A DNA stretch of 25,527 bases from positions 1-25,527 of IMG/VR virus record IMGVR_UViG_3300028388_003451; one strand, 5' to 3'. How positions within the stretch are numbered: position 1 is the stretch's first letter; every line of letters starts with the position of its first letter. This DNA is from a virus. The notes under the pieces are model-generated. The model searched no databases. It saw only the letters and a program-made list of their open reading frames with translations, and was not told where the DNA came from. This document shows positions 16,101 to 22,567 of the stretch, in pieces. Both the position numbers and the translations under genes were made by a program.

Positions 16101-17013
16101 AGTTATTGATAGCGAAACATTCAACGGTGATGGAAGCACAGTAGCATTTACGCTAAGTGACGCACAAACAACTGCAAGTTGTATTGTAAGCATTAACGGT
16201 GTTGTACAGCTTCCAACTACAGCATACAGTGTAAGTTCGACTACACTTACATTTACAGAAGCACCACTTAGCGGTGATTCAATTGAAGTTCGTAAACTCA
16301 CAACCACCCAAACTGTTAGTAGCTTACAAAATGGTGATGGGTCTGCGATTGTTGAAACTCAGGATGGTGTTGCAAATACTAGTGTAACTGGAAACTTAAT
16401 TGTTAGTGGAAGCATCGAAGGCGCCAGCTTTGTTGGGCTAGATGCTACCAAGATCGAGGATGGAACAACTAATGTATCTGTAGATTCGTCAGGAGGTCCA
16501 GTCAGCTTTGATATTGGTGGCACAAATATTATTAATGTTACGAGTGCAGGCATTACCAATGGACAAGCAGATGGTGTCGGTAACATTGGTAGTTCTACCA
16601 CAGGCTTTAACACTGTATTTGCAGTAGCTACAAGCGCACAGTACGCTGACTTGGCAGAAATGTACGCTGCAGATGAAGATATAGAAGTCGGTACTGTTGT
16701 TGTGTTTGGCGGAGATGAGGAAGTAACAACTGCCACAGTTGAGAACGATCATCGTGTAGCAGGTGTTGTTTCAACAAATCCAAGTTACCTAATGAACAGT
16801 GCTATTGATGCAGAACACGCAGTTGCAGTTGCACTTACAGGTCGTGTACCATGTAAAGTTACAGGTAATGTTGCCAAAGGTGACTTGATGGTATCTGCAG
16901 GAAACGGTAAGGCAAAAGCCAACAACAATCCTGCTCCAGGTACAATCATTGGTAAGGCGCTTGAAGCAAGCACAGGTGATGCTACTATTGAGGTGGTAGT
17001 AGGTCGTTTCTAA
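13102..17013 (+). CDS. Giant repetitive tail fibre with C-terminal autoprotease/chaperone-like domain
   Basis: The protein has 1303 residues. The N-terminus ITRIKNNQITDSTINAGTKL is a common marine fibre start. A module with GNLTVNGTTTTVDTNNM and DPLLLLGSN (about 46-113) is followed by a repeat field (about 135-920) with fifteen copies of an ATGN(V/I)TGGN-type unit. Interspersed are four copies of a longer unit (EATLASATVSDLTDGRVVLAG) and a second DP..LG module near 500-575. The shared pair QRPGSPVTGMIRFN (about 964) and FNGDGSTVAFTLSD (about 1007) follows. The last ~145 residues (GNIGSSTTGFNTVFAVATSA, YADLAEMYAADEDIEVGTVV) resemble C-terminal intramolecular chaperone/peptidase G2-like fibre domains. 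It is preceded by a late box and followed by a terminator, so it is a single-gene unit. Confidence 0.85.
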   Translation: MAITRIKNNQITDSTINAGTKLSDNSITAGKLANNITYGSDFTITGNLTVNGTTTTVDTNNMTVDDPLLLLGSNQTGSGAVDIGFIGERGDDTNIAFVFDESADEFAVALTSTTDANTTITITDYADIHAGGVTADDAITATGNVTGGNLITAGALESDSAAVTNGITAGTTVVATGNVTGGNLTTAGDVTTATVTASGAITGSTNITATGNVTGGNLITGGDADITGDVGAATATITGNSTIGGTLGVTGEATLASATVSDLTSGRVVLAGASGAIEDSGNLTFDGSTLGVTGAITASTTVTATGNVTGGNLTTSGDVTTATVTASGAITSSTTITATGNITGGNLITAGTFESSAVTATGNITGGNLITTGATETGTITTTGEATLASATVSDLTDGRVVLAGSNGAIEDSANFTFDGSTAAVTGAITASTTITATGNVTGDNLTTSGDVTTATVTASSTVTATGNVTGGNITTAGVLDGATLNTTGAGDIGGDLTIAGNLIVQGATQTVDATTSTLVDPIMQLGRGANNAALTSDDAKDRGISMYYYEGSEKVSFMGFDTTNNNFVFIPDASITGEVVSGTAGNATFGVLTTTSVSASGNVTAGNLTTSGDVTTATVTASGAITSSTTITATGNITGGNLITAGTFESASVTATGNVTGGNLITAGDTSTATLQTSGEATLASATVSDLTDNRVVIAGTSGALEDDANFTFDGSTLALTGNASVTGAITASTTITGTGNVTGGNLTTAGDVTTATVTASGAIAGSTTITATGNVTGGNLITAGDTSTATLQTSGEATLASATVSDLTDGRVVLAGTSGAIEDSANFTFDGSTAAVTGAITASTTITATGNVTGGNLTTAGDVTTATVTASGAITGSTTITATGNVTGGNLITGGDADVTGDVSAATATISGNISGGNIAISGSGDVQTSLIVGDVLANITSGTTLDVSSTDSILIPVGTTAQRPGSPVTGMIRFNTTVDNLEFYDADGWTTAGSQFTVIDSETFNGDGSTVAFTLSDAQTTASCIVSINGVVQLPTTAYSVSSTTLTFTEAPLSGDSIEVRKLTTTQTVSSLQNGDGSAIVETQDGVANTSVTGNLIVSGSIEGASFVGLDATKIEDGTTNVSVDSSGGPVSFDIGGTNIINVTSAGITNGQADGVGNIGSSTTGFNTVFAVATSAQYADLAEMYAADEDIEVGTVVVFGGDEEVTTATVENDHRVAGVVSTNPSYLMNSAIDAEHAVAVALTGRVPCKVTGNVAKGDLMVSAGNGKAKANNNPAPGTIIGKALEASTGDATIEVVVGRF
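13513..15850 (+). repeat. In-frame hierarchical coding repeats of the fibre gene
   Basis: Short units (about 34 codons, core ATGNVTGGNL) recur about fifteen times. Four longer units (starting near 13857, 14257, 15143 and 15493) are superimposed. Two copies within it are identical over 62 bases (15118-15179 and 15469-15530), 351 bases (117 codons) apart, pointing to recent duplication or conversion. Other copies differ mainly at third codon positions. Confidence 0.9.
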
Positions 17014-17033
17014 AAACAGCCTTAAACCATTGT

Positions 17034-17065
17034 AAAAATAGGGCTCTTGGTAGCCCTATTTTTTT
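17034..17065 (+). terminator. Rho-independent terminator after the giant fibre gene
   Basis: ATAGGGCT (17038-17045) pairs with AGCCCTAT (17052-17059), extended by A-run/T-run pairing, and is followed by T residues. A late box begins two bases later, so one unit ends where the next begins. Confidence 0.93.
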
Positions 17066-17066
17066 G

Positions 17067-17075
17067 GATAAATAC
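17067..17075 (+). promoter_or_regulatory. T4-type late promoter box
   Basis: GATAAATAC directly follows the terminator and precedes the fibre gene at 17098. A TATAAT hexamer also lies at 17078-17083 but has no visible -35 partner. Confidence 0.65.
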
Positions 17076-17097
17076 ACTATAATATGACGGTAATGAA

Positions 17098-20000
17098 ATG
17101 GGATTAACTAGACCACGTGCTCACCAGCTGCAAGACAGCGATTTTAAACAAAGCGTAAGAGCTATTTCTACAAGCAACGTTACACTAAGTGGCGGTGCTC
17201 CTAGCACAGTCGACGGCGTTAGCCTTGCACTCAACGACAGGGTTCTTGTTACAGGACAAAGTACCGGTAGTGAAAATGGTATTTACTATGTAACCACAGT
17301 AGGCAGTGGTAGTAACGGTACTTGGGCAAGAAGTCCAGATGCTGATACCACAGGGGATATGACAGCTGGCATGGTTGTTATGGTAACCGAAGGTACCAGT
17401 TATGCTGATACCAGTTGGAAAATTACCACAGACGATCCCATTACACTTGGGTCTACCAGTATCTCTTTTGCACAAGCCAGTGCTCATGCGTTTGGAACAA
17501 TCAGTGTTAGTGGACAAGATAATCTAGCCGCAGACGGCGTAGGCGATACATTAACAGTAGCCGCTGGCAACAATATCGTTCTTACAACCACGGCGGCCAG
17601 TGATACTCTCACAGTAGCAGCCAACGACACACCAAGTTTCTCTACAGTTACAGCCACTGGTAACATTACAGGTGGCAACATAACCACTGCTGGCACTGGT
17701 ACATTTGGTACTATGACAGACGGCACAGTGTCGTTTACCAGCGGTAACATATCTGGTGTAAACGAACTAAGAATTGATCAAACTGGCACTGGTTTGCGTA
17801 TGACAAACGTTGGTGCATTTGACAACGACGGTTCAGACAATTTCCGTATTTTTTCTACAAATGATTTAACAATCAGTGCCAATGGCCAGAATGGCACTGC
17901 ACTTACTGTTGATGCAACCAATCAAGATGTTACAATTGAGAACGATCTGCGTGTTGATGCAGGTAACTTATACGTTGGCGGCACAGCAGTTACAGCAACA
18001 GCCGCTGAACTGAATCTGCTAGATGGTGTTACAGGTACATTGGTTACTGAAGCAGGAACACAAACACTAACAAATAAATCAATCAGTGCAAGTCAGATCA
18101 ATAGTGGTACACTTGCTAATGCACAAATTAGCAGTGGATCAGTGGTACAACACCAGGGCGATTTAAGCATAACAGAAAGTCAAATAAGCGACTTAGGTAG
18201 CTATATAACAGCCAGTTCAACTGATACATTAACAAATAAATCAATCAGTGCAAGTCAAATCAACAGTGGCACACTTGCTAACGCACAAATCAGTAGTGGA
18301 TCAGTTGTCCAGCACCAAGGTGACTTGACGATTACCGAAAGTCAAATTTCTGATCTTGGCAGTTACATAACAGCTAGTTCAACTGATACATTAACAAACA
18401 AAACTCTTACTAGTCCAAACATAAACGAAGCAGTTGCGTTGACTAGTACTGCAACTGAACTAAACTTGTTAGACGGTGTCACAGGTATTACATTAGGCAC
18501 AGCTAACGAACTACTAGTTGTGGGTACAGATGGAACTAGCATTGCGAGTGATAGTACCTTAAGTGTTGACACCGGTAATAATAGATTGGGTATCAACCAA
18601 ACTTCGCCTGAAGTGACACTGCACATGACAGGTGAAAGTTCACAGTCAGCACAAATAAGAATGGAGCAACACGATAACAGCGGAGATGCTCCAGACATTA
18701 GAACACGCAAAAGCCGAGGTACAGCCGCCAGTCCTTCTAAAAACAATGCTGGTGATTATATTTTCCGCGGCAACTTTGAAAGATATGACGGTAGTGCATA
18801 CACAACAGTTGGCCAACTAGCAGTTGATACAAACGGCAGTAACGCAGATAGATTCCAACTTACACTTACTGTAAGTGATGATGGTGGTACTATTGATGCC
18901 GCGGATGCACAGTTTAAGATTGATGGTAATGCTAGTGGTGCAATTACCTTTAACAATGCATATACGTTTCCAACCGCAGACGGTACTGCAAATCAAGTCC
19001 TGCAAACAGATGGCAGTGGAGCACTTAGTTTTGCAACAGTAAACACAACTGCTATTGATAATGTTGTAGAAGATACTACTCCGCAACTTGGCGGTGACTT
19101 GGATCTCAACAGCAGTGATATAACTGGTACAGGAGATATCAATACCACTGGTACTATCACAGCAAGTGGTAATATTACAGGTGGTAACTTACTTACATCT
19201 GGTACAGTGACAATGGATAGACTGTCACTGAGTTCAAGTCAGACTACGGTACCACCGCTACAACTAACAGCAAACAGTCTGCAAGATGGTGTAGGTGCTC
19301 TCAGAATAGACGGTTCACAAGCAGATATATTCCTTAATCCATCCACTGCTACACATACCACTGTAACTTTTGCAGTTAACAACGATCAAAGATTAGCCTT
19401 TGGTATGGACAACAACAGTGACTTCTACATCACAAGAAGAACTGGTAATGTTTGGTATGATGATACTTTTGTAATAGATAGGGACACCGGCGAACTTCGT
19501 TACGGGTACGATGTATCAGTAACTGGTAACCTTACCTACGGAACACTCAACGACGGTACTACAGCACTAACATCTACAGTTGCAGAACTCAATATCTTAG
19601 ATGGTGTAACTGCTACAACAACTGAACTTAACTACGTTGACGGAGTAACAAGTGCAATACAAACACAACTAGATGCTAAAGCACCCACTGCAAGTCCGAC
19701 ATTTACTGGATCTGCAACAGGTGTTAACTTAACCCTAAGTGGCAACCTAACTGTTAACGGTACTACTACAACAGTAGCAAGCACTAATACGGTGATCAGT
19801 GATAACTTGATTGAACTCAACAACGGTGCTTCTAGTAACGCAAACGACAGCGGTATTGTTATTGAGCGAGGCTCAACTGGCGATAATGCGTTTATGGGCT
19901 GGGATGAATCAGCAGATTCATTTATACTAGGCACAACAACAGCAACAGGATCTAGTACAGGCGACTTAACAATCTCGGCGGCACCACTAAGCATCAGCAG

Positions 20001-20640
20001 TTTAACTCTTGGCGGAACAGCAGTTTCGGCAACAGCAACCGAGCTAAACTTATTAGATGGTGTAACTGGCACACTGGTTACTGAAGCAGGTACCCAGACA
20101 TTAACAAATAAATCAATCAGTGCAAGTCAGATTAACAGTGGTACACTTGCCAATGCACAGATTAGTAGTGGATCAGTAGTACAGCACCAAGGTGACTTGA
20201 CAATCACAGAAAGTCAGATCTCAGACCTTGGCAGCTACATAACAGAATTATCCGATGACACCACACCACAGTTAGGCGGGGTTCTCGATACCAATGGCAA
20301 CAACATTGAGTTCCCGGACAGTTCGGGAGCGGAAGTAAACCGACTGAGATTTGGCACTGGTGATGATCTCGAGATTTATCACGATGGGACTGATAGCTTT
20401 ATTACCGATAGAGGCGCCGGAAGCCTGAGAATACGAGGCTACGGTACGAGGCTTGAGGGAGGCACGAATTCTCCTTTCTTGATCCACAGTGCAGATGGGT
20501 ACCCAACAGGTCAGTATGGCGTGAAGATGTACCACATAACTTATGGGTCATCGTCCGAAAGGCTGAAGACTACATCCAGCGGTTCTGAATTTACCGGAAC
20601 AATTAAGGTAACTTGGTTGTCCAAAACCAAGGCCAGGTAA
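17098..20640 (+). CDS. Large repetitive tail fibre, 5' part of a frameshifted gene
   Basis: This reading frame encodes 1180 residues. The N-terminal ~125 residues (LTRPRAHQLQDSDFKQSVRA, NGIYYVTTVGSGSNGTWARS) are a conserved fibre domain. Then come ELNLLDGVTG units (near residues 303, 454, 829 and 981), three 48-residue LTNKSISASQINSGTLANAQ repeats, a coiled stretch TSAIQTQLDAKAP and a GNLTVNGTTTTV/NLIELNNG module (about 882-950). The segment with DLEIYHDGTDSFITDRGAGS near the end is a common phage fibre module. In homologous modules this runs on into a VVQNQGQ segment; here that segment is in the -1 frame (from 20607), while this frame ends in the atypical VTWLSKTKAR. I infer an indel near 20602-20607. 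The start is supported by the late box and the conserved N-terminus. Confidence 0.8.
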   Translation: MGLTRPRAHQLQDSDFKQSVRAISTSNVTLSGGAPSTVDGVSLALNDRVLVTGQSTGSENGIYYVTTVGSGSNGTWARSPDADTTGDMTAGMVVMVTEGTSYADTSWKITTDDPITLGSTSISFAQASAHAFGTISVSGQDNLAADGVGDTLTVAAGNNIVLTTTAASDTLTVAANDTPSFSTVTATGNITGGNITTAGTGTFGTMTDGTVSFTSGNISGVNELRIDQTGTGLRMTNVGAFDNDGSDNFRIFSTNDLTISANGQNGTALTVDATNQDVTIENDLRVDAGNLYVGGTAVTATAAELNLLDGVTGTLVTEAGTQTLTNKSISASQINSGTLANAQISSGSVVQHQGDLSITESQISDLGSYITASSTDTLTNKSISASQINSGTLANAQISSGSVVQHQGDLTITESQISDLGSYITASSTDTLTNKTLTSPNINEAVALTSTATELNLLDGVTGITLGTANELLVVGTDGTSIASDSTLSVDTGNNRLGINQTSPEVTLHMTGESSQSAQIRMEQHDNSGDAPDIRTRKSRGTAASPSKNNAGDYIFRGNFERYDGSAYTTVGQLAVDTNGSNADRFQLTLTVSDDGGTIDAADAQFKIDGNASGAITFNNAYTFPTADGTANQVLQTDGSGALSFATVNTTAIDNVVEDTTPQLGGDLDLNSSDITGTGDINTTGTITASGNITGGNLLTSGTVTMDRLSLSSSQTTVPPLQLTANSLQDGVGALRIDGSQADIFLNPSTATHTTVTFAVNNDQRLAFGMDNNSDFYITRRTGNVWYDDTFVIDRDTGELRYGYDVSVTGNLTYGTLNDGTTALTSTVAELNILDGVTATTTELNYVDGVTSAIQTQLDAKAPTASPTFTGSATGVNLTLSGNLTVNGTTTTVASTNTVISDNLIELNNGASSNANDSGIVIERGSTGDNAFMGWDESADSFILGTTTATGSSTGDLTISAAPLSISSLTLGGTAVSATATELNLLDGVTGTLVTEAGTQTLTNKSISASQINSGTLANAQISSGSVVQHQGDLTITESQISDLGSYITELSDDTTPQLGGVLDTNGNNIEFPDSSGAEVNRLRFGTGDDLEIYHDGTDSFITDRGAGSLRIRGYGTRLEGGTNSPFLIHSADGYPTGQYGVKMYHITYGSSSERLKTTSSGSEFTGTIKVTWLSKTKAR
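18067..18210 (+). repeat. 144-base fibre repeat, copy 1
   Basis: It encodes a 48-residue unit from LTNKSISASQ to DLGSYIT. Copies 2 and 3 are at 18229-18372 and 20101-20244, the same length, differing mostly at synonymous sites. Confidence 0.9.
18229..18372 (+). repeat. 144-base fibre repeat, copy 2
   Basis: It starts 162 bases after copy 1, so the pair is a near-tandem duplication with a short STD linker. The first ~25 bases are nearly identical in all copies. Confidence 0.9.
20101..20244 (+). repeat. 144-base fibre repeat, copy 3
   Basis: This copy is about 1.9 kb downstream of copies 1 and 2 and is again preceded by an ELNLLDGVTG unit, as copy 1 is. The whole two-unit block was therefore copied. 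Confidence 0.9.
20281..20600 (+). other. GC-richer cassette within the fibre gene
   Basis: By hand count 150 of the 300 bases from 20281 to 20580 are G or C (50%), against 20 of 60 in repeat sequence at 18061-18120. Codons such as CGA, AGG, CTG, TCC and TCG, scarce elsewhere in the cluster, are frequent here. It encodes the IYHDG-type module and ends at the frameshift, which suggests a recombinational insert. Confidence 0.6.
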
Positions 20641-21032
20641 AATTAGATGATGCTGATAATAGTGCTCACGTTGCACTAAGAGCACCTGCTACTGTAACTG
20701 CTAATGTAACATTAACACTACCAAACGGAACAGGCACTGAAGGACAAGTTTTATCAACTGACGGAACAGGAACACTATCATTTATTGATCAGTCCAGCGG
20801 AGGAGGATCAGGAAGTAGTTACCCAAACAGTACTTTTAGTACAGTACCAGGTACTAACGGAGACTTTGATTTAAGTTTTAACGTGGCACAAACTACACAA
20901 GAATCTCCATTTGAAGCAACCGGTACCGATGCATTTGGTGTTAACCTTGGAGAAGTATATGATGCCATGGATCCAATTGGTAGTGTAGACAGCATAGATT
21001 ACGGCGAAGACGAAGCCTATGTAGGCGCATAA
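20607..21032 (+). CDS. 3' part of the frameshifted fibre (displaced frame)
   Basis: The frame opens after TAA at 20604-20606 and reads GNLVVQNQGQVKLDDADN, then APATVTANVTLTLPNGTGTE and GQVLSTDGTGTLSFIDQSS. This is the usual continuation of phage fibre modules of the IYHDG type, so it belongs to the gene at 17098 rather than being an independent gene. A TTG at 20613 could act as a start, but no ribosome site is present. The last ~60 residues (NGDFDLSFNVAQTTQESPFE ... SIDYGEDEAYVGA) are acidic. If the frame were restored, the whole fibre would be about 1310 residues. It is either a true mutation, an assembly/sequencing error or, less likely, recoding. Confidence 0.7.
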   Translation, partial: GNLVVQNQGQVKLDDADNSAHVALRAPATVTANVTLTLPNGTGTEGQVLSTDGTGTLSFIDQSSGGGSGSSYPNSTFSTVPGTNGDFDLSFNVAQTTQESPFEATGTDAFGVNLGEVYDAMDPIGSVDSIDYGEDEAYVGA

Positions 21033-21036
21033 ATAA
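21028..21036 (+). promoter_or_regulatory. T4-type late promoter box overlapping a stop codon
   Basis: CATAAATAA contains the TAA stop (21030-21032) of the upstream frame and lies 17 bases before the ATG at 21053. A TAGGAG ribosome site lies between. Confidence 0.55.
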
Positions 21037-21052
21037 GGTATAGGAGTAAAAG

Positions 21053-21895
21053 ATGCCAACTACTTTACAATTTAGACGTGGAACTACATCACAAAACAAT
21101 AGTTTCACCGGTGCCTTGGGTGAGATAAGTGTAGACACCGATAAAGATACTATACGAGTACACGATGGATCAACCGCTGGCGGTTTTGAAATAGTACAAA
21201 CTACGGCAACTCAAACATTAACAAACAAATCAATAGATGCAAGTCAGTTAACAGGCACAATAGCAGATGCACGAATAGCAAGTAGTAGTATTACACAACA
21301 TCAAGCTAATATCACTGGAACAGGCGCACTAAATTCAGGCAGTATAACAAGTGGATTTGGCAGTATTGATGTAGGATCAAGCACTATTGCTACCACAGGT
21401 GCAGTAACTCTTGATAGTATCACAAAGGCTGGTACTACCGGTGTTGGCAACATTGGTGCTAGTGGGCAAGCGTTCAACACAGTATTTGCAAAAGCAACAT
21501 CAGCACAATATGCCGATTTAGCGGAAAAATATCTTGCTGATCAACCTTATGCGCCAGGCACAGTTCTTATCATTGGCGGTAGTGCAGAAGTTACTGCTTG
21601 TAACAAGTATGCAGATAGTTCAAGTGCAGGAATTGTAAGTACACACCCTGCTTACCTAATGAATAGCTCTCTAGAAGATGCAAACAGTGTAGAGCTTGCA
21701 CTAACAGGTCGTGTGCCGTGCCGTGTAGTTGGAGATATTTCCAAAGGAGATCTTCTTACCACAAGCGAAATAGAAGGTACAGCAACACGCTTGATGCCTG
21801 ATAGTTTTGTTCCTGGGTGCGTTATTGGTAAGTCACTTGAAGATTACAACAGCACAGAACCTGGCATTATTGAGGTAATAGTAGGCAAGGTTTAA
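21053..21895 (+). CDS. Short tail fibre with Mtd-type N-terminus and autoprotease/chaperone-like C-terminus
   Basis: The protein has 280 residues. Residues 1-48 (LQFRRGTTSQNNSFTGALGE, then ISVDTDKDTIRVHDGSTAGG) match the beta-prism-like N-terminal domain found in phage tropism proteins such as Mtd. Residues ~55-125 hold a TLTNKSIDASQ/TQHQANI repeat unit related to those of the fibre at 17098. Residues ~130-280 (VGNIGASGQAFNTVFAKATS, YADLAEKYLADQPYAPGTVL, GRVPCRVVGDISKGDLLTT) are a second copy of the C-terminal domain of the 1303-residue fibre. It looks like a minimal fibre: anchor, one linker and the terminal domain. It has its own late box and is followed immediately by the gene at 21896 with no gap. 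Confidence 0.85.
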   Translation: MPTTLQFRRGTTSQNNSFTGALGEISVDTDKDTIRVHDGSTAGGFEIVQTTATQTLTNKSIDASQLTGTIADARIASSSITQHQANITGTGALNSGSITSGFGSIDVGSSTIATTGAVTLDSITKAGTTGVGNIGASGQAFNTVFAKATSAQYADLAEKYLADQPYAPGTVLIIGGSAEVTACNKYADSSSAGIVSTHPAYLMNSSLEDANSVELALTGRVPCRVVGDISKGDLLTTSEIEGTATRLMPDSFVPGCVIGKSLEDYNSTEPGIIEVIVGKV

Positions 21896-22567
21896 ATGCA
21901 AGAAAGGTATCGTGACGATTATGATGGCGAATTCGTAATTGTTAACACTTCATTCAGGAACGGTCAAAAACACCAAGAACGAGAGTGGATTCCTAATCCA
22001 ATTGAAAACAATTACATAAGTGCAAGAGCTGTTGTTATTGGGTCTGGTTCGAGTAGAGATAAATTCCCAATACATAGATTGCAAGGCCACAAAGGCGGAC
22101 TATTAGGTAAAAAGCGTTTACAGAGTTACGGCAGTGAAGGATGCTGGCGTGAACTGCAATGCGACTTTTATATAGACACCACTTGTAACGATCATCAAGA
22201 ATTAATCGATTCAAAGTATGCTGAACGTGTGACTGTGTATACTGGTGCTAAACAATGTATAGCTTATCCAGGGGAGTTTTATATGATCCCTTACAATGTC
22301 AGTTTACAGAGCGATGCTGGGTTAGCAATGTATATTGCAGCATTTGATGGACATAAAGAAATATATTGTGTAGGCGTTGACGCTTCAGATCAAAATGGAG
22401 ATCCTAAGATCAAAGTTGTAAATCAAATTAAAAATATTATTGAAACTTATACCAGGACTCAATTTATTTTTGTAAACAATAATAGCAATCTACATCCTGA
22501 GTGGAGAAAAAATAAAAATTATTCTCACATGTCTTATGCAGAGTTTATATCCAACTGTGATGTGTGA
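21896..22567 (+). CDS. Conserved marine-myovirus protein, Rossmann/transferase-like
   Basis: The product has 223 residues; the ATG follows the previous stop without a gap. The N-terminal ~45 residues (RDDYDGEFVIVNTSFRNGQ, REWIPNPIENNYISARA) are typical of a protein recurring in marine T4-like phages. Then VVIGSGSSR (46-54) resembles VLGNGKSRL of the protein at 4570, and LQSDAGLAMYIAAFDGHK then IYCVGVDAS (137-164) parallels its SGPNAVAQACMDGY...YLIGFDLG. The shared layout suggests a divergent family relative. By analogy with MAF/DUF115- and CstII-type folds a transferase role is possible, but no catalytic residue can be proved. Its last 34 bases overlap the Nudix gene on the other strand. Confidence 0.72.
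   Translation: MQERYRDDYDGEFVIVNTSFRNGQKHQEREWIPNPIENNYISARAVVIGSGSSRDKFPIHRLQGHKGGLLGKKRLQSYGSEGCWRELQCDFYIDTTCNDHQELIDSKYAERVTVYTGAKQCIAYPGEFYMIPYNVSLQSDAGLAMYIAAFDGHKEIYCVGVDASDQNGDPKIKVVNQIKNIIETYTRTQFIFVNNNSNLHPEWRKNKNYSHMSYAEFISNCDV

Noticed and set aside
17078-17083. Sigma70 -10 element TATAAT before the second fibre gene
   Set aside because: No matching -35 at a proper distance; the adjacent GATAAATAC late box explains initiation better.
20601-20615. Programmed -1 frameshift site
   Set aside because: The bases around the switch (AATTAAGGTAA) do not form an X-XXY-YYZ slippery heptamer, and I see no strong downstream pseudoknot; a plain indel is simpler.
20613-21032. Independent small gene starting with TTG
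   Set aside because: The sequence is the standard continuation of the upstream fibre module and has no ribosome site; a frameshift explains it better.
21053-21200. Diversity-generating retroelement suggested by the Mtd-like N-terminus
   Set aside because: There is no reverse transcriptase or template/variable repeat pair in the window; the Mtd-type N-terminal fold is common on ordinary fibres.
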